The notes beneath the pieces are model-generated. The model saw only the letters and a list, made by a program, of their open reading frames with translations. It was not told where the DNA came from and did not search any database. A stretch of 64,000 nt of DNA from NCBI RefSeq assembly GCF_019973775.1, contig NZ_AP025032.1, positions 1,984,001 to 2,048,000 on the forward strand, in the 5' to 3' direction. The position numbers and the translations under genes were made by a program. Below are positions 43,463 to 53,267 of the stretch, one piece after another (position 1 is the stretch's first letter; the number at the start of each line of letters is the position of its first letter). Source of the DNA: Aureimonas sp. SA4125. Lineage in GTDB: Bacteria; Pseudomonadota; Alphaproteobacteria; Rhizobiales; Rhizobiaceae.

Positions 43463-45214
43463 ATGAACATCTTCGCCGACTTCGAGCAGCGCGTCCGCAC
43501 AGCGGTCGAGGCGACACTGGCCGCGATGGCCGTCGCCGGCGCCGACCTGTCGCGCATCGCGGTCGAGCCGCCGCGCGATCCGAGCCACGGGGATCTGGCG
43601 ACGAACGCCGCGATGGTGCTGGCAAAACCCCTGCAGAAGAAGCCGCGGGAACTGGCCGTGGCCATCGCGGCGCGGCTCGGCGAGGATCCCGACATCGATG
43701 CCGTCGAGATCGCCGGTCCCGGATTCATCAACCTCAGAGTCTCGGCCGGTTTCTGGACGCGTCATCTCGGGGCCGTTCTGGCAGCCGGCCCGGCCTACGG
43801 GCGGGGACCCGCCAGCGGCCGGAAGGTCAATGTCGAATACGTCTCGGCCAACCCGACCGGGCCGATGCATGTCGGACACTGCCGCGGTGCGGTGGTCGGC
43901 GACTCCATCGCCAATCTCCTGGCCTTCGCCGGCCATGCCGTCGTCAAGGAATACTACGTCAACGATGCCGGCGAGCAGGTGAACGTCCTCGCGCGCTCGG
44001 CTTACCTGCGCTACCGCGAGGCGATGGGGGAGAAGATCGAAATCCCCGCGGGCCTCTACCCCGGCGACTACCTGAAGCCGGTCGGCCAGGCACTGGCGAT
44101 CCGCCATGGCGACAAGCTTCTCAGCCTGGACGAGCCGGAGTGGCTGCCGCTGGTGAAGAATTTCGCCATCGACGCCATGATGATGATGATCCGCGACGAC
44201 CTGAAGCTCCTCGGCATCACGCATGAGGTCTTCTTTTCCGAGCGCGCGCTGCACGCTGTGCCGGAGGGCGCCGATGCAAGCCGCATTTCCCTGGCGATCG
44301 AGGATCTTCGCGCCAAGGGGTTCGTCTACCAGGGCGCGCTGCCGCCGCCGAAGGGGCAACTGCCGGAAGACTACGAGGACCGCGAGCAGACGCTCCTGCG
44401 CTCGACCGAGGTCGGCGACGACATGGATCGGCCGCTGGTCAAGTCGAACGGCAGCTTCACCTATTTCGCCGCCGACGTCGCCTATTTCGCCGACAAGTTC
44501 GCACGCGGCTTCGACGAGATGGTGTTCGTGCTCGGGGCCGATCACGGCGGCTATGTGAAGCGGCTCGAGGCCGTGGCCCGGGCGATTTCCGGCGGCACTG
44601 CGCGTTCCGACGTCGTCCTCTGCCAGCTGGTGAAGCTCTATCGCAACGGCGAGCCCGTGAAGATGTCGAAACGCTCCGGCGACTTCGTCACTCTCGCCGA
44701 GGTGGTCGAAGAGGTCGGGCGCGATCCCGTCCGCTTCATGATGCTGTTTCGCAAGAGCGACGCGCCGCTCGACTTCGACTTCCAGAAGGTCACCGAGCAG
44801 TCCAAGGACAACCCGGTGTTCTACGTCCAGTATGCGCACGCAAGAGCCCGTTCCGTGGCGCGTCAGGCGGAAGGCGAGGGCATCGTCGAGGCGCAGATCG
44901 ATGCCGAGCTGCTGTCGCTTCTCGCCGACGAGGGAGAGATCGGTCTGATCCGCAAGCTCGCCGAGTATCCGCGGCTCGTGCTGTCGGCGGCCGAGGCGAA
45001 GGAGCCGCACCGGATCGCCTTCTACCTCTACGACGTCGCCCAGACTTTTCACGCTCAGTACAACCGGGGCCGCGACATCTCGGGTTTGCGATTTGTTAAC
45101 CGTGATGAGCCAAGGTTGACCCAAGCGAGACTGGCTCTGGTGCGTGCCGTCGCCACTGTTGTCGCGTCCGGACTGCAGCTGATCGGCGTCGATGCTCCGG
45201 AGGAAATGCGCTGA
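43463..45214 (+). CDS. argS: Arginyl-tRNA synthetase
   Basis: Class I synthetase for Arg, 583 aa. It has the N-terminal Add-1 domain, HVGH at 136–139 ([13 protein letters not shown]) and the KMSKR variant at residue 400 ([10 protein letters not shown]). The C-terminal DALR anticodon-binding domain ends [14 protein letters not shown] precedes ATG 43463. Part of the dgt–argS–SPOR–nagZ run. Confidence 0.97.
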   Translation: MNIFADFEQRVRTAVEATLAAMAVAGADLSRIAVEPPRDPSHGDLATNAAMVLAKPLQKKPRELAVAIAARLGEDPDIDAVEIAGPGFINLRVSAGFWTRHLGAVLAAGPAYGRGPASGRKVNVEYVSANPTGPMHVGHCRGAVVGDSIANLLAFAGHAVVKEYYVNDAGEQVNVLARSAYLRYREAMGEKIEIPAGLYPGDYLKPVGQALAIRHGDKLLSLDEPEWLPLVKNFAIDAMMMMIRDDLKLLGITHEVFFSERALHAVPEGADASRISLAIEDLRAKGFVYQGALPPPKGQLPEDYEDREQTLLRSTEVGDDMDRPLVKSNGSFTYFAADVAYFADKFARGFDEMVFVLGADHGGYVKRLEAVARAISGGTARSDVVLCQLVKLYRNGEPVKMSKRSGDFVTLAEVVEEVGRDPVRFMMLFRKSDAPLDFDFQKVTEQSKDNPVFYVQYAHARARSVARQAEGEGIVEAQIDAELLSLLADEGEIGLIRKLAEYPRLVLSAAEAKEPHRIAFYLYDVAQTFHAQYNRGRDISGLRFVNRDEPRLTQARLALVRAVATVVASGLQLIGVDAPEEMR

Positions 45215-45303
45215 CGGATCACGCTTTGGTCAATATCGTCCCCTAGCCAATATGTCCGCCCCTTCGGACACATTGCACCGCTGCGGGACAGAGGGAATGC
45301 GGA

Positions 45304-47136
45304 GTGAGTGACCCCATGGGAGAGATGAAGGCCCCGGTCCGCGGCACGGAATTTTCTCCGGTGGATGACGACCCGTTCGCAGACCTCGCCACGCTGTTCG
45401 AGGCCGAGCTTGCCAAGGACGACGAGGCCTACCGGCCGCATCGCACCGCCGCGGCGCGGCTCGACCCTCCCGGTCTTGACGACGACTTCGACCAGGCTTT
45501 TGCCGACGCCTTTTCCCGGGACGAGGGTCACGCGCCGGACGATCGCGACGGTCGCGCGGTGCCTGGGCGCCCCGACGCGCCGCGAATGTCTTCGCCATCC
45601 GACAGTTCCTACAGCAGCTGGCTCTCCCCGGCTCCATCCAGGAGCAGTGCGGGAACGGCGGGTGCTCACCTCCACACCACGCGCGGCCCTGCCGCGGACA
45701 CCGATCTCGATCATGCCCTGCGTGGTCTCAGCGCCCCAGCCAGGCCGCGCGAGGGCAGCGTCTTCGAGACCCAGTCGTTTGCTCCCGAGCGGGTCGTCGA
45801 AGCGGACGCCGGACCGACGGTGCAGACCGAGCTTGATGAGTTCGACCAGCTCATCGCCAGCGAACTGGCGATGATGCATGACGGCCGGAGGTCTCCGTCT
45901 CACGGCTCCCCGGCGTCCTATGCCGCCGCCATGCCGGGCGATGGCGATCCGGACCAGGATCAGAGTTTTGAAGCGGGCGATCCGTCCGGTGCCTATTACG
46001 ACGAGGACGAGAGGCTGGCAAAGCGGGAGCGTCCGGGGCACGGCTCGTTCCGGCGCAGCATGGTCGCCCTTGGCGGCGGCGTCGCCTCGATCGCGATCGT
46101 CGCGGCCGTCGGCCTGTTCCTCTGGAACGGCGGCACGGCTGGCAGCAGTTCGTCTGGCAATGCAGAACCTCTTTTGATCAAGGCGGATGCAGAGCCTTAC
46201 AAGATCGAGCCGAAGGATCCGGGCGGACGCACGATTCCCAACCAGAACAAGGCCGTCTACGATCGTGTCGCAGCTTCTGAAGGGCAGCCGATGCCGTCGA
46301 CGACGCAGCAGGCGCTGCTGACGGGGGCGGAGGAGCCGATCGATCTGCCGGCCGAGGAGCCACCGACCAGCTACGCGGATCTGCCGGGTGTCGAGGTTGC
46401 GGGAAGCCCGGGCCTTTCGGCGCCTGAGGACGCAGCCGACGAGGCCCGTCTGGTCGCCGCCGCCAGCGATGCCGCGACCCCAGTATCCGAGCCCGTGGGT
46501 GTGCTTCAGCCCCGCAAGGTCCGTACCATGGTGGTGCGTCCCGATGGAACGCTCGTCGCGGCCGCCGAGCCGGCCGCCGCCGAGGCTTCGCCACAGGGTG
46601 CCGCTGCTCCTGGCCTGATCGAAGTGTCGTCGCCGCCTCGGCAGGGTGCCGCCGCGCCGGTTGCGGCCTCCGCCGATGCGGCGCCGGCCGCAGACGCGCC
46701 GATCGCCGTCGCTTCCGCCGAAGTCCCGGCAGCCCGGACGCCAGACGTCGCCTCGCGGCTGCCTGTTCCGGAAGCTGCGCCTGTCGAGGCGTCCGTTCCG
46801 CCCGGTGCCGCGCAGCAGCAGGTCGCGGCCGTCTCGCCTGTCGATGCGACCGGCGGCATCGCTCCCACAACGCCGTCGGCCCCTGCGCCGAAAGGGACCT
46901 ACTTCGTACAGATCTCGTCGCAGCCGTCTGAGGCTCTGGCGCAGCAGTCGCTGCGCAATCTCACCGGCCGCTATTCCAGCCAGATCGCAGGCCGCAGCGT
47001 CGGGATCCAGAGCGCCGACATTCCCGGCAAGGGCACCTTCTATCGCGTGCGCGTCGCGGCAGGCTCGAAGGATGAGGCGTCAGCCCTGTGCACCCAGTTG
47101 AAATCCGCCGGCGGCAACTGCTTCGTGGCGCGCTGA
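45304..47136 (+). CDS. SPOR-domain inner-membrane protein
   Basis: The 610-aa protein has three parts: an acidic cytoplasmic N-terminal half (about 1–245), one membrane span (LGGGVASIAIVAAVGLFLW, about 256–274), and a long Ala/Pro-rich periplasmic linker. The linker ends in a SPOR domain (about 535–610, beginning KGTYFVQISSQPSEALAQQ). SPOR domains bind glycan strands lacking stem peptides at the division septum, so a cell-division or envelope role is likely; FtsN is the best-known analogue. The GTG start at 45304 has GAGGG upstream; ATG 45316 is an alternative. Confidence 0.88.
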   Translation: MSDPMGEMKAPVRGTEFSPVDDDPFADLATLFEAELAKDDEAYRPHRTAAARLDPPGLDDDFDQAFADAFSRDEGHAPDDRDGRAVPGRPDAPRMSSPSDSSYSSWLSPAPSRSSAGTAGAHLHTTRGPAADTDLDHALRGLSAPARPREGSVFETQSFAPERVVEADAGPTVQTELDEFDQLIASELAMMHDGRRSPSHGSPASYAAAMPGDGDPDQDQSFEAGDPSGAYYDEDERLAKRERPGHGSFRRSMVALGGGVASIAIVAAVGLFLWNGGTAGSSSSGNAEPLLIKADAEPYKIEPKDPGGRTIPNQNKAVYDRVAASEGQPMPSTTQQALLTGAEEPIDLPAEEPPTSYADLPGVEVAGSPGLSAPEDAADEARLVAAASDAATPVSEPVGVLQPRKVRTMVVRPDGTLVAAAEPAAAEASPQGAAAPGLIEVSSPPRQGAAAPVAASADAAPAADAPIAVASAEVPAARTPDVASRLPVPEAAPVEASVPPGAAQQQVAAVSPVDATGGIAPTTPSAPAPKGTYFVQISSQPSEALAQQSLRNLTGRYSSQIAGRSVGIQSADIPGKGTFYRVRVAAGSKDEASALCTQLKSAGGNCFVAR

Positions 47137-47252
47137 CAGGCAGCGTCGGCCTTGTGCTGTACGGTTCGCGCTCTCCCTCCGGCATGACCGCGGGGGCGGG
47201 CGCTGCTTCCGGCGTCGACCCTGTCGCCGCCCACCCCATTGCGGAGAAGACG

Positions 47253-48275
47253 ATGAGTGGATCGAAGGCCTGGATCGCAGGCTGCGCCGGACATCGCCTG
47301 AGCGCCGACGAAAAGGCCTTCTTCGCGGCGGAGCGTCCCTGGGGTTTCATCCTGTTCGGCCGCAACATCCACGCCGAGAATCAGGTCCGCGATCTCGTGG
47401 CGGAACTGAAGGAGGCGGGCGGCCGCGCGTCGACGCCGATCTTCATCGATCAGGAGGGCGGAAGGGTTCAGCGTCTGCGCCCACCGCTGGCGCCGAGCTA
47501 CCCGGCGCCCGCGAGCCTCGGCGTCGTCTACGGCCGCGACCGGCGCGCCGGCGAGCGCGCGGCATGGCTGCAAGGCCGCCTGCTGGCGCTGGACCTCGCG
47601 AATTACGGGATCAATGCCGACTGCCTGCCCTGCCTCGACGTGCCCGTCGCGGGGGCCCATTCCGTCATCGGCGACAGGGCCTATGCCATGCGCGCCGAGG
47701 ATATCGCGACGCTCGGCCGCGCTGCCGCCGACGGCCTGGTCGCCGGCGCGGTCATGCCGGTGATGAAGCATATTCCCGGCCACGGCCGCGGCAATGCCGA
47801 CAGCCACCTCGACATGCCCGTCGTGCCGACGATTCGCGCCGAACTCGGCCAGGCCGATTTCGCGCCCTTCGCGGCCTTGCGAACCCTCCCGGCGGCGATG
47901 ACCGCGCATATCCTCTACACCGACATCGACCCGGTCCGCCCGGCGACCCTCTCGCCCATCGTGATCGAGCAGGTGATCCGCGACGAGATCGGGTTCGACG
48001 GCCTTCTCATGACCGACGACATGTCGATGAAGGCGCTGAGGGGCGATATCGGCGAACTCAGCGCCCTGGCGATCACCGCCGGCTGCGACGTCGTCCTCCA
48101 CTGCAATGGCGACATGATAGAGATGCGCAAGGTGTCCAGCGCGGTGCAGCCCCTGCGCGGCAAGGCGGAAACCCGCGCCGCCGCAGCCGAGGCCTATGTC
48201 AGACACCGGCCCGGTATCGTTGACGAGGCGGCACTGCGCGCGGAATACGCGTCGTTGGTCGGAGAGTTCGTCTGA
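47253..48275 (+). CDS. nagZ: Beta-N-acetylhexosaminidase
   Basis: The 340-aa glycoside hydrolase family 3 enzyme removes N-acetylglucosamine from muropeptides during cell-wall recycling. The catalytic loop KHIPGHGRGNADSH carries the NagZ His–Asp dyad and LLMTDDMSMKAL contains the nucleophile Asp. ATG 47253 has GGAGA six bases upstream; the frame extends back into the SPOR gene but that extension is not family-like. The next gene is tatA after 299 bp; scpA and scpB, usual in this slot, are absent. Confidence 0.94.
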   Translation: MSGSKAWIAGCAGHRLSADEKAFFAAERPWGFILFGRNIHAENQVRDLVAELKEAGGRASTPIFIDQEGGRVQRLRPPLAPSYPAPASLGVVYGRDRRAGERAAWLQGRLLALDLANYGINADCLPCLDVPVAGAHSVIGDRAYAMRAEDIATLGRAAADGLVAGAVMPVMKHIPGHGRGNADSHLDMPVVPTIRAELGQADFAPFAALRTLPAAMTAHILYTDIDPVRPATLSPIVIEQVIRDEIGFDGLLMTDDMSMKALRGDIGELSALAITAGCDVVLHCNGDMIEMRKVSSAVQPLRGKAETRAAAAEAYVRHRPGIVDEAALRAEYASLVGEFV

Positions 48276-48574
48276 GGACGTCGGGCGACCGCGTTCCGTC
48301 GGGCGCCGGCCGGCCGTTATTTTCGCCGCCCTTGCGAAAATCCGGCGGGATCGCCCGGCGACCATAACTGTGACGTTTTCGTATCCGTTGATCTTCAGGG
48401 CGTTATCGTGTTTGAAGATTGCGACGCGAAGTCTTAGCTTGAACAATGGCAATGCCGTCGCCGGGCCGTCATGGCCCGACTGATGCATTCTCGTGTCGCT
48501 GGGACGGCGAGAGCAGTTCGAACGCGGCAAACATATCGCCGGGGCATTGAGCCCCGTGGCAAAGGAGATCGACA

Positions 48575-48814
48575 TTGGGTAGCTTCAGCATCTGGCATTG
48601 GCTCATCGTCCTGGCGGTCGTGCTCCTGCTCTTCGGTCGCGGCAAGATTCCGGAACTGATGGGCGACGTCGCCAAGGGCATCAAGAATTTCAAGAAGGGC
48701 ATGACCGACGACGAACCGACGGTGACCCAGGAGCGCCGCACCCTCGACAACCGCGACGGCGAGATCGTCGCGCGCGAGACCAAGACGACCACCACCGAGA
48801 AGCCGCTTCTCTAG
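48575..48814 (+). CDS. tatA: Sec-independent protein translocase subunit TatA
   Basis: The 79-aa protein has the TatA layout: short hydrophobic helix ([18 protein letters not shown]), hinge, then an amphipathic helix ([19 protein letters not shown]) and charged tail. TatA oligomers form the passage for folded twin-arginine substrates. The start is a TTG, supported by AAGGAG eight bases upstream; no ATG fits. Order tatA–tatB–tatC follows. Confidence 0.95.
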   Translation: MGSFSIWHWLIVLAVVLLLFGRGKIPELMGDVAKGIKNFKKGMTDDEPTVTQERRTLDNRDGEIVARETKTTTTEKPLL

Positions 48815-48973
48815 AAATGACGGCTTCGGCGGCGCGCGGTCTGTGCGTCGCCGGCCAGTTTTTTCCAAGGGTCCCGATGTCCGGGATGATGATCTTTGTG
48901 AAGCGCCGCATGATCCGGGCTTGCCGGACCATCTCCGTCCGATGTGGTTCTGTTCCCGAACGGGTTGCTGAAT

Positions 48974-49507
48974 ATGCTCGATATTGGCTGGTCTGAACTG
49001 CTCGTCATCGGCGTGGTGCTGATCGTCGTGGTCGGCCCGAAGGATCTGCCGCGCATGCTGCGCACCTTCGGCAAGACGATGACGCAGCTGCGCCGGATGG
49101 CGGGAGATTTCCGCAAGCAGTTCGACGAGGCGCTCAGCGAGGCCGAACTCGACGACGTGCGCACGTCGGTTCGCGATCTCAAGGCCATGGATCCGCGCAA
49201 GGACCTGCGCAAGGCGCTGGACCCGATGCGGGCGGTGGGCGACGAGATCCGCTCGTCGCTGCGCGCCGCGACCCAGGCGCCCGATCCTACCGTGCCATCG
49301 GCCGATGCTCCGGCTTCGCCGGTGGCGCCCGCTGTCGTGGGGCCCGCTGTCGTTGCACCGGCCATCGTCGCGCCGAGCGTCGTCGGTGAAGCGGCGATGC
49401 AGCCAATGGCGTCGAACCCGACGCCCCGGCCGGCCGAGACCACGCCGGCGGTCAAATCCGAACCGGCCCATGTCAACGGCCGTGATACCAGCGGAGACCC
49501 GCAGTGA
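48974..49507 (+). CDS. tatB: Sec-independent protein translocase subunit TatB
   Basis: The 177-aa protein begins MLDIGWSELLVIGVVLIVVV, the typical TatB membrane helix. An amphipathic region (LPRMLRTFGKTMTQLRRMAG) and an Ala/Pro-rich tail follow. With TatC it forms the receptor for twin-arginine signal peptides. ATG 48974 is the family start although an in-frame upstream codon exists. It overlaps tatC by four bases. Confidence 0.95.
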   Translation: MLDIGWSELLVIGVVLIVVVGPKDLPRMLRTFGKTMTQLRRMAGDFRKQFDEALSEAELDDVRTSVRDLKAMDPRKDLRKALDPMRAVGDEIRSSLRAATQAPDPTVPSADAPASPVAPAVVGPAVVAPAIVAPSVVGEAAMQPMASNPTPRPAETTPAVKSEPAHVNGRDTSGDPQ

Positions 49508-50328
49508 GCCGCGCCGACACCGACGATATCGAAGCCTCCTCGGCACCGCTGATCGAACATCTGATCGAGCTCCGGACCCGCCTGATCTGGGCACTGGGCG
49601 GCTTCTTCGCGGCTTTTCTGGTCTGTTTCTTCTTTGCCAAGGAGCTGTTCAACCTCCTCGTCGTGCCCTACCAGGTCGCGGTCGCCTGGGCCGGCATCAC
49701 CGAGGAGCACGTTCAGCTCATCTACACGGCGCCGCAGGAATTCTTCTTCACCCAGGTCAAGATCGCGGCCTTTGGTGGTCTGTTCCTGGCGTTTCCGATC
49801 ATCGCGATCCAGGTCTACAAGTTCGTCGCGCCCGGCCTCTACAAATCGGAGCGTTCGGCCTTCCTGCCGTTCCTGGTGGCGACGCCGCTCCTGTTCATTC
49901 TGGGCGCCGCTCTCGTCTATTTCTTCTTCACGCCGATGGTGATGTGGTTCTTCCTGTCGATGCAGCAGTCCGGCAACGTACCGGGACAGGCGTCGATCCA
50001 GCTTCTGCCGAAGGTGTCGGAATACCTGTCGCTGATCATGGGGCTGATCTTCGCCTTCGGCATGGTCTTCCAGCTGCCGGTCGTCACCTCGCTCCTCGTG
50101 CGCGCCGGCATGGTCACGTCCGAAACGTTGGCCGGCAAGCGCAAGTGGGCGATCGTCATCGCCTTCGTGGCCGCTGCCATCCTGACGCCGCCCGATCCCC
50201 TGTCGCAGATCGGCCTTGCGATCCCGACCATCCTTCTCTACGAGATTTCGATCATCACGGCGCGGCTGATAGAGCGCAAGCGGGCCGAACAGCTCAGGGA
50301 AAGCGACGCGTCAGCCGACTCCGTCTAG
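49504..50328 (+). CDS. tatC: Sec-independent protein translocase subunit TatC
   Basis: The 274-aa polytopic membrane protein has six spans and the signature segments LIEHLIELRTRLIWAL near the N-terminus and GLIFAFGMVFQLPVV in the middle. GTG 49504 overlaps the tatB stop (GTGA), with GGAG upstream, so tatB and tatC are translationally coupled. Confidence 0.96.
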   Translation: MSRADTDDIEASSAPLIEHLIELRTRLIWALGGFFAAFLVCFFFAKELFNLLVVPYQVAVAWAGITEEHVQLIYTAPQEFFFTQVKIAAFGGLFLAFPIIAIQVYKFVAPGLYKSERSAFLPFLVATPLLFILGAALVYFFFTPMVMWFFLSMQQSGNVPGQASIQLLPKVSEYLSLIMGLIFAFGMVFQLPVVTSLLVRAGMVTSETLAGKRKWAIVIAFVAAAILTPPDPLSQIGLAIPTILLYEISIITARLIERKRAEQLRESDASADSV

Positions 50329-50372
50329 TCTGGATCGTGCTCGTCTTCTGCTGATCGAAGACGGGAGAATTC

Positions 50373-51656
50373 ATGCTCGATATCAAATGGATACGCGAAA
50401 ATCCGGAAGCGTTGGACGCGGCTCTCGCCCGCCGTGGCGCTGAGCCTGCTGCCGCCGAGCTTGTCCGCCTCGACGAAGAACGGCGCGGTCACGTCTTCCG
50501 CCTGCAGGAACTGCAGAGCCGCCGCAACGACGCCTCCAAGGAGATCGGCAAGGCCAAGGCGTCCGGCGACGCCGCCCGCGCCGATGCCGTCATCGCCGAG
50601 GTTGCCGAGATCAAGTCCGCGATCCAGGACGGAGAGACCGAGGAACGGCGGATCGACGCAGTCCTCTTCGACCTTCTTGCCCGCCTGCCGAACGTGCCTC
50701 TCGACGACGTGCCCGTCGGCGCAGACGAGTCCGGCAATGTCGAGATCCGCGCGCACGGGACGAAGCCGGCCTTCGATTTCGCGCCGAAGGAACATTTCGA
50801 CATCGGCGAGGCGCTCGGCCTCATGGACTTCGACCAGGCCGCGAAGATTTCCGGCGCGCGCTTCACCATCCTCAAGGGCCCGCTCGCCCGGCTCGAGCGC
50901 GCGCTCGGACAGTTCATGCTGGACCTCCACACGTCCGAGCACGGCTACCAGGAAGTCGTCGCCCCGATTCTGGTCAAGGCGGACGCGCTCTTCGGCACCA
51001 ACCAGTTGCCGAAATTCGAGGAAGATCTCTTCAAGACGACGGACGGACGCTACCTTATCCCGACCTCGGAAGTGCCGCTGACCAATCTCGTGCGCGAGAG
51101 CGTGCTGGACGAGGCCGAGCTGCCGCTTCGCTACACCGCGCTGACGCCGTGCTTCCGTTCGGAGGCAGGTTCCGCCGGCCGCGACACGCGCGGCATGCTG
51201 CGCCAGCACCAGTTCTACAAGGTCGAGCTGGTCTCGATCACCGCCGAGGACACTTCGCTCGCCGAGCACGAGCGGATGACGGCCTGCGCCGAGGAGGTGC
51301 TGAAGCGTCTCGGCCTGGCTTTCCGCACCGTGGTGCTGTGCACGGGCGACATGGGTTTCGGTGCCCGCAAGACGCACGACATCGAGGTCTGGATGCCCGG
51401 CCAGAACGCCTATCGCGAGATTTCCTCGTGCTCGGTCTGCGGCGACTTCCAGGCGCGGCGCATGAACGCCCGCTACAAGGCGGCGGGCGAGAAGCAGACG
51501 CGCTTCGTCCACACGCTGAACGGCTCGGGCGTCGCAGCCGGCCGTTGCCTCATCGCGGTCATCGAGAACTACCAGAACGCCGACGGCAGCATCACGGTGC
51601 CCGAAGTGCTGCGTCCCTATATGGGCGGCGTCGACCGGATCGGAGTTCCCGCCTGA
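50373..51656 (+). CDS. serS: Seryl-tRNA synthetase
   Basis: Class II synthetase, 427 aa. It has an N-terminal helical arm (about 30–105) that grips the tRNA-Ser variable arm and a catalytic core with [19 protein letters not shown] (motif 2 region) and [16 protein letters not shown] (motif 3). Starts 44 bp after tatC; its stop overlaps the start of surE (TGATG). Confidence 0.97.
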   Translation: MLDIKWIRENPEALDAALARRGAEPAAAELVRLDEERRGHVFRLQELQSRRNDASKEIGKAKASGDAARADAVIAEVAEIKSAIQDGETEERRIDAVLFDLLARLPNVPLDDVPVGADESGNVEIRAHGTKPAFDFAPKEHFDIGEALGLMDFDQAAKISGARFTILKGPLARLERALGQFMLDLHTSEHGYQEVVAPILVKADALFGTNQLPKFEEDLFKTTDGRYLIPTSEVPLTNLVRESVLDEAELPLRYTALTPCFRSEAGSAGRDTRGMLRQHQFYKVELVSITAEDTSLAEHERMTACAEEVLKRLGLAFRTVVLCTGDMGFGARKTHDIEVWMPGQNAYREISSCSVCGDFQARRMNARYKAAGEKQTRFVHTLNGSGVAAGRCLIAVIENYQNADGSITVPEVLRPYMGGVDRIGVPA

Positions 51657-52411
51657 TGCGCATTCTCATCACCAACGATGACGGCATCCATGCCGAGGGC
51701 CTTGCGGTGCTCGAGCGGATCGCGGCGACGCTGTCGGACGACGTCTGGGTGGTCGCGCCCGAGACCGACCAGAGCGGCCTCGCGCATTCGCTGACGCTGT
51801 CCTCGCCGCTCCGTCTGCGCAAGATTTCGGACCAGCGGTTCGCGCTCTCCGGCACGCCGACGGACTGCGTCATCATGGGCGTCAAGCACGTCATGCCGGG
51901 CCCACCGGATCTTGTCCTTTCCGGCGTCAATGCCGGCCAGAACATCTGCGACGACGTCACCTATTCCGGTACCGTCGCCGGCGCCATCGAGGGGACGATG
52001 CTGGGCTTCCGCTCCATCGCCCTCAGTCAGGCCCACACGCCCGGCACCGACCGCGAGGCGCTGTGGGACACCGCCGAGAGCCATGCCCCGGCAATCATCG
52101 AGAAGCTTGCCACGCTGGATTTCCAGCCGGGCGTCTTCTTCAACGTCAATTTCCCAGCCATCGCGGCCGAAGCCGTCGCCGGCATAGAAGTGACCCGGCA
52201 GGGCAAGCTGGACTACAATCTGGGGCTAGAGGAGCGGCGAGACGGTCGCGGCTTTCCCTATTTCTGGCTGAAGTTCGGGCGTCAGGCCGGCCCGGAAATG
52301 GCGCAGTCGGATATCGGCGCGCTGCTGGCGGGAAAAATCTCCGTCTCGCCGCTGAAGCTCGACCTCACCGACCATGAGCTGCGCGACAGGCTCCAGTCGC
52401 TGTTCGACTGA
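51656..52411 (+). CDS. surE: 5'/3'-nucleotidase SurE
   Basis: The 251-aa divalent-metal phosphatase acts on nucleoside monophosphates and polyphosphate and is linked to stationary-phase survival. Metal residues Asp8–Asp9 are in ITNDDG, with DQSGLAHS near 40 and GVNAGQN near 90. It overlaps serS by one base and is paired with pcm, as in many proteobacteria. Confidence 0.96.
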   Translation: MRILITNDDGIHAEGLAVLERIAATLSDDVWVVAPETDQSGLAHSLTLSSPLRLRKISDQRFALSGTPTDCVIMGVKHVMPGPPDLVLSGVNAGQNICDDVTYSGTVAGAIEGTMLGFRSIALSQAHTPGTDREALWDTAESHAPAIIEKLATLDFQPGVFFNVNFPAIAAEAVAGIEVTRQGKLDYNLGLEERRDGRGFPYFWLKFGRQAGPEMAQSDIGALLAGKISVSPLKLDLTDHELRDRLQSLFD

Positions 52412-52445
52412 GCGAGGTTGCCGTGAAGGCTGGAGCATACCGACC

Positions 52446-53096
52446 GTGCCGATGACCAACCTCGATCGCGAGGATCTTGCCGCCTTCCTGCTCCGGCTGC
52501 GGTCCGAGCACCCTGCAAGCGGGCGCCTGACCGAGGCCGTCGAGGCGGTGCCGCGCCGTCTTTTTCTGCGCGACGGCCTGAGGAACGCCTATGCCGACGG
52601 TTTCCTGCCGATCGACTGCGGCGAGACGATGCCGGGCGCCGCTTTCGCCGTGGGTCTCGTCGCCGCGCTGCGGGTCGAGGCCGCCAGCCGCATACTCGAG
52701 ATCGGCACGGGCAGCGGCTACATCACGGCGCTGCTGGCCAAGCTCGGCGCGCGCGTGCATTCGCTCGACCGCTACCGGCGTCTCCTGACACCGGCCGCCG
52801 AGCGGTTGAAGGCCTGCGGGATCGCCAATGTCTCGCTGATCCAGGAGGACGGACGCGAGGGTTATCCCGATGCGGCTCCCTACGACCGCATCATCATCCA
52901 CGCCGCTAGCGAGACCTTGCCGCGCACCTTTCTCGACCAGCTTGCCCAGCACGGCCAGATCGTCTGCGCACTCGGGCCGGGCAACGGTTCCCAGACGCTG
53001 GTGCGCCTGCAGAAAGTCGGCAGCCGTCTCGAGCGCGAGGACCTGCGAACCGTGCGCTATCAGACGCTGGCCGTCGGCGTCGCCAAGATCCTCTAG
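52446..53096 (+). CDS. pcm: Protein-L-isoaspartate O-methyltransferase
   Basis: This SAM-dependent enzyme starts repair of isoaspartyl residues in aged proteins. The 216-aa protein has the PIMT SAM loop ILEIGTGSGYITALLA, the substrate segment near RLFLRDGLRNAYAD, and APYDRIIIHAASE. GTG 52446 has GGAG ten bases upstream; ATG 52452 is also possible. It follows surE closely and precedes the NlpD-like gene. Confidence 0.92.
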   Translation: MPMTNLDREDLAAFLLRLRSEHPASGRLTEAVEAVPRRLFLRDGLRNAYADGFLPIDCGETMPGAAFAVGLVAALRVEAASRILEIGTGSGYITALLAKLGARVHSLDRYRRLLTPAAERLKACGIANVSLIQEDGREGYPDAAPYDRIIIHAASETLPRTFLDQLAQHGQIVCALGPGNGSQTLVRLQKVGSRLEREDLRTVRYQTLAVGVAKIL

Positions 53097-53267
53097 CGCC
53101 CGCGCAAAGACCTTCCGAAGGAGAGTGTGGCCCCAGCGCATCGCCATGCCCGCATGTACCGTTATGAATAACAGAAAATGCACTGGCCTACCCGACAGTT
53201 AACGGGCCGGTAAGATTAACGGTGTCAAATGACTTCCATGGTGATGCGTGGTGCGTGGGGTCATACG

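Noticed and set aside
53199..53219. Two TTAA elements upstream of the NlpD-like gene considered as a CtrA site
   Set aside because: Spacing is 13 bp, not the 7 bp required by the CtrA consensus.
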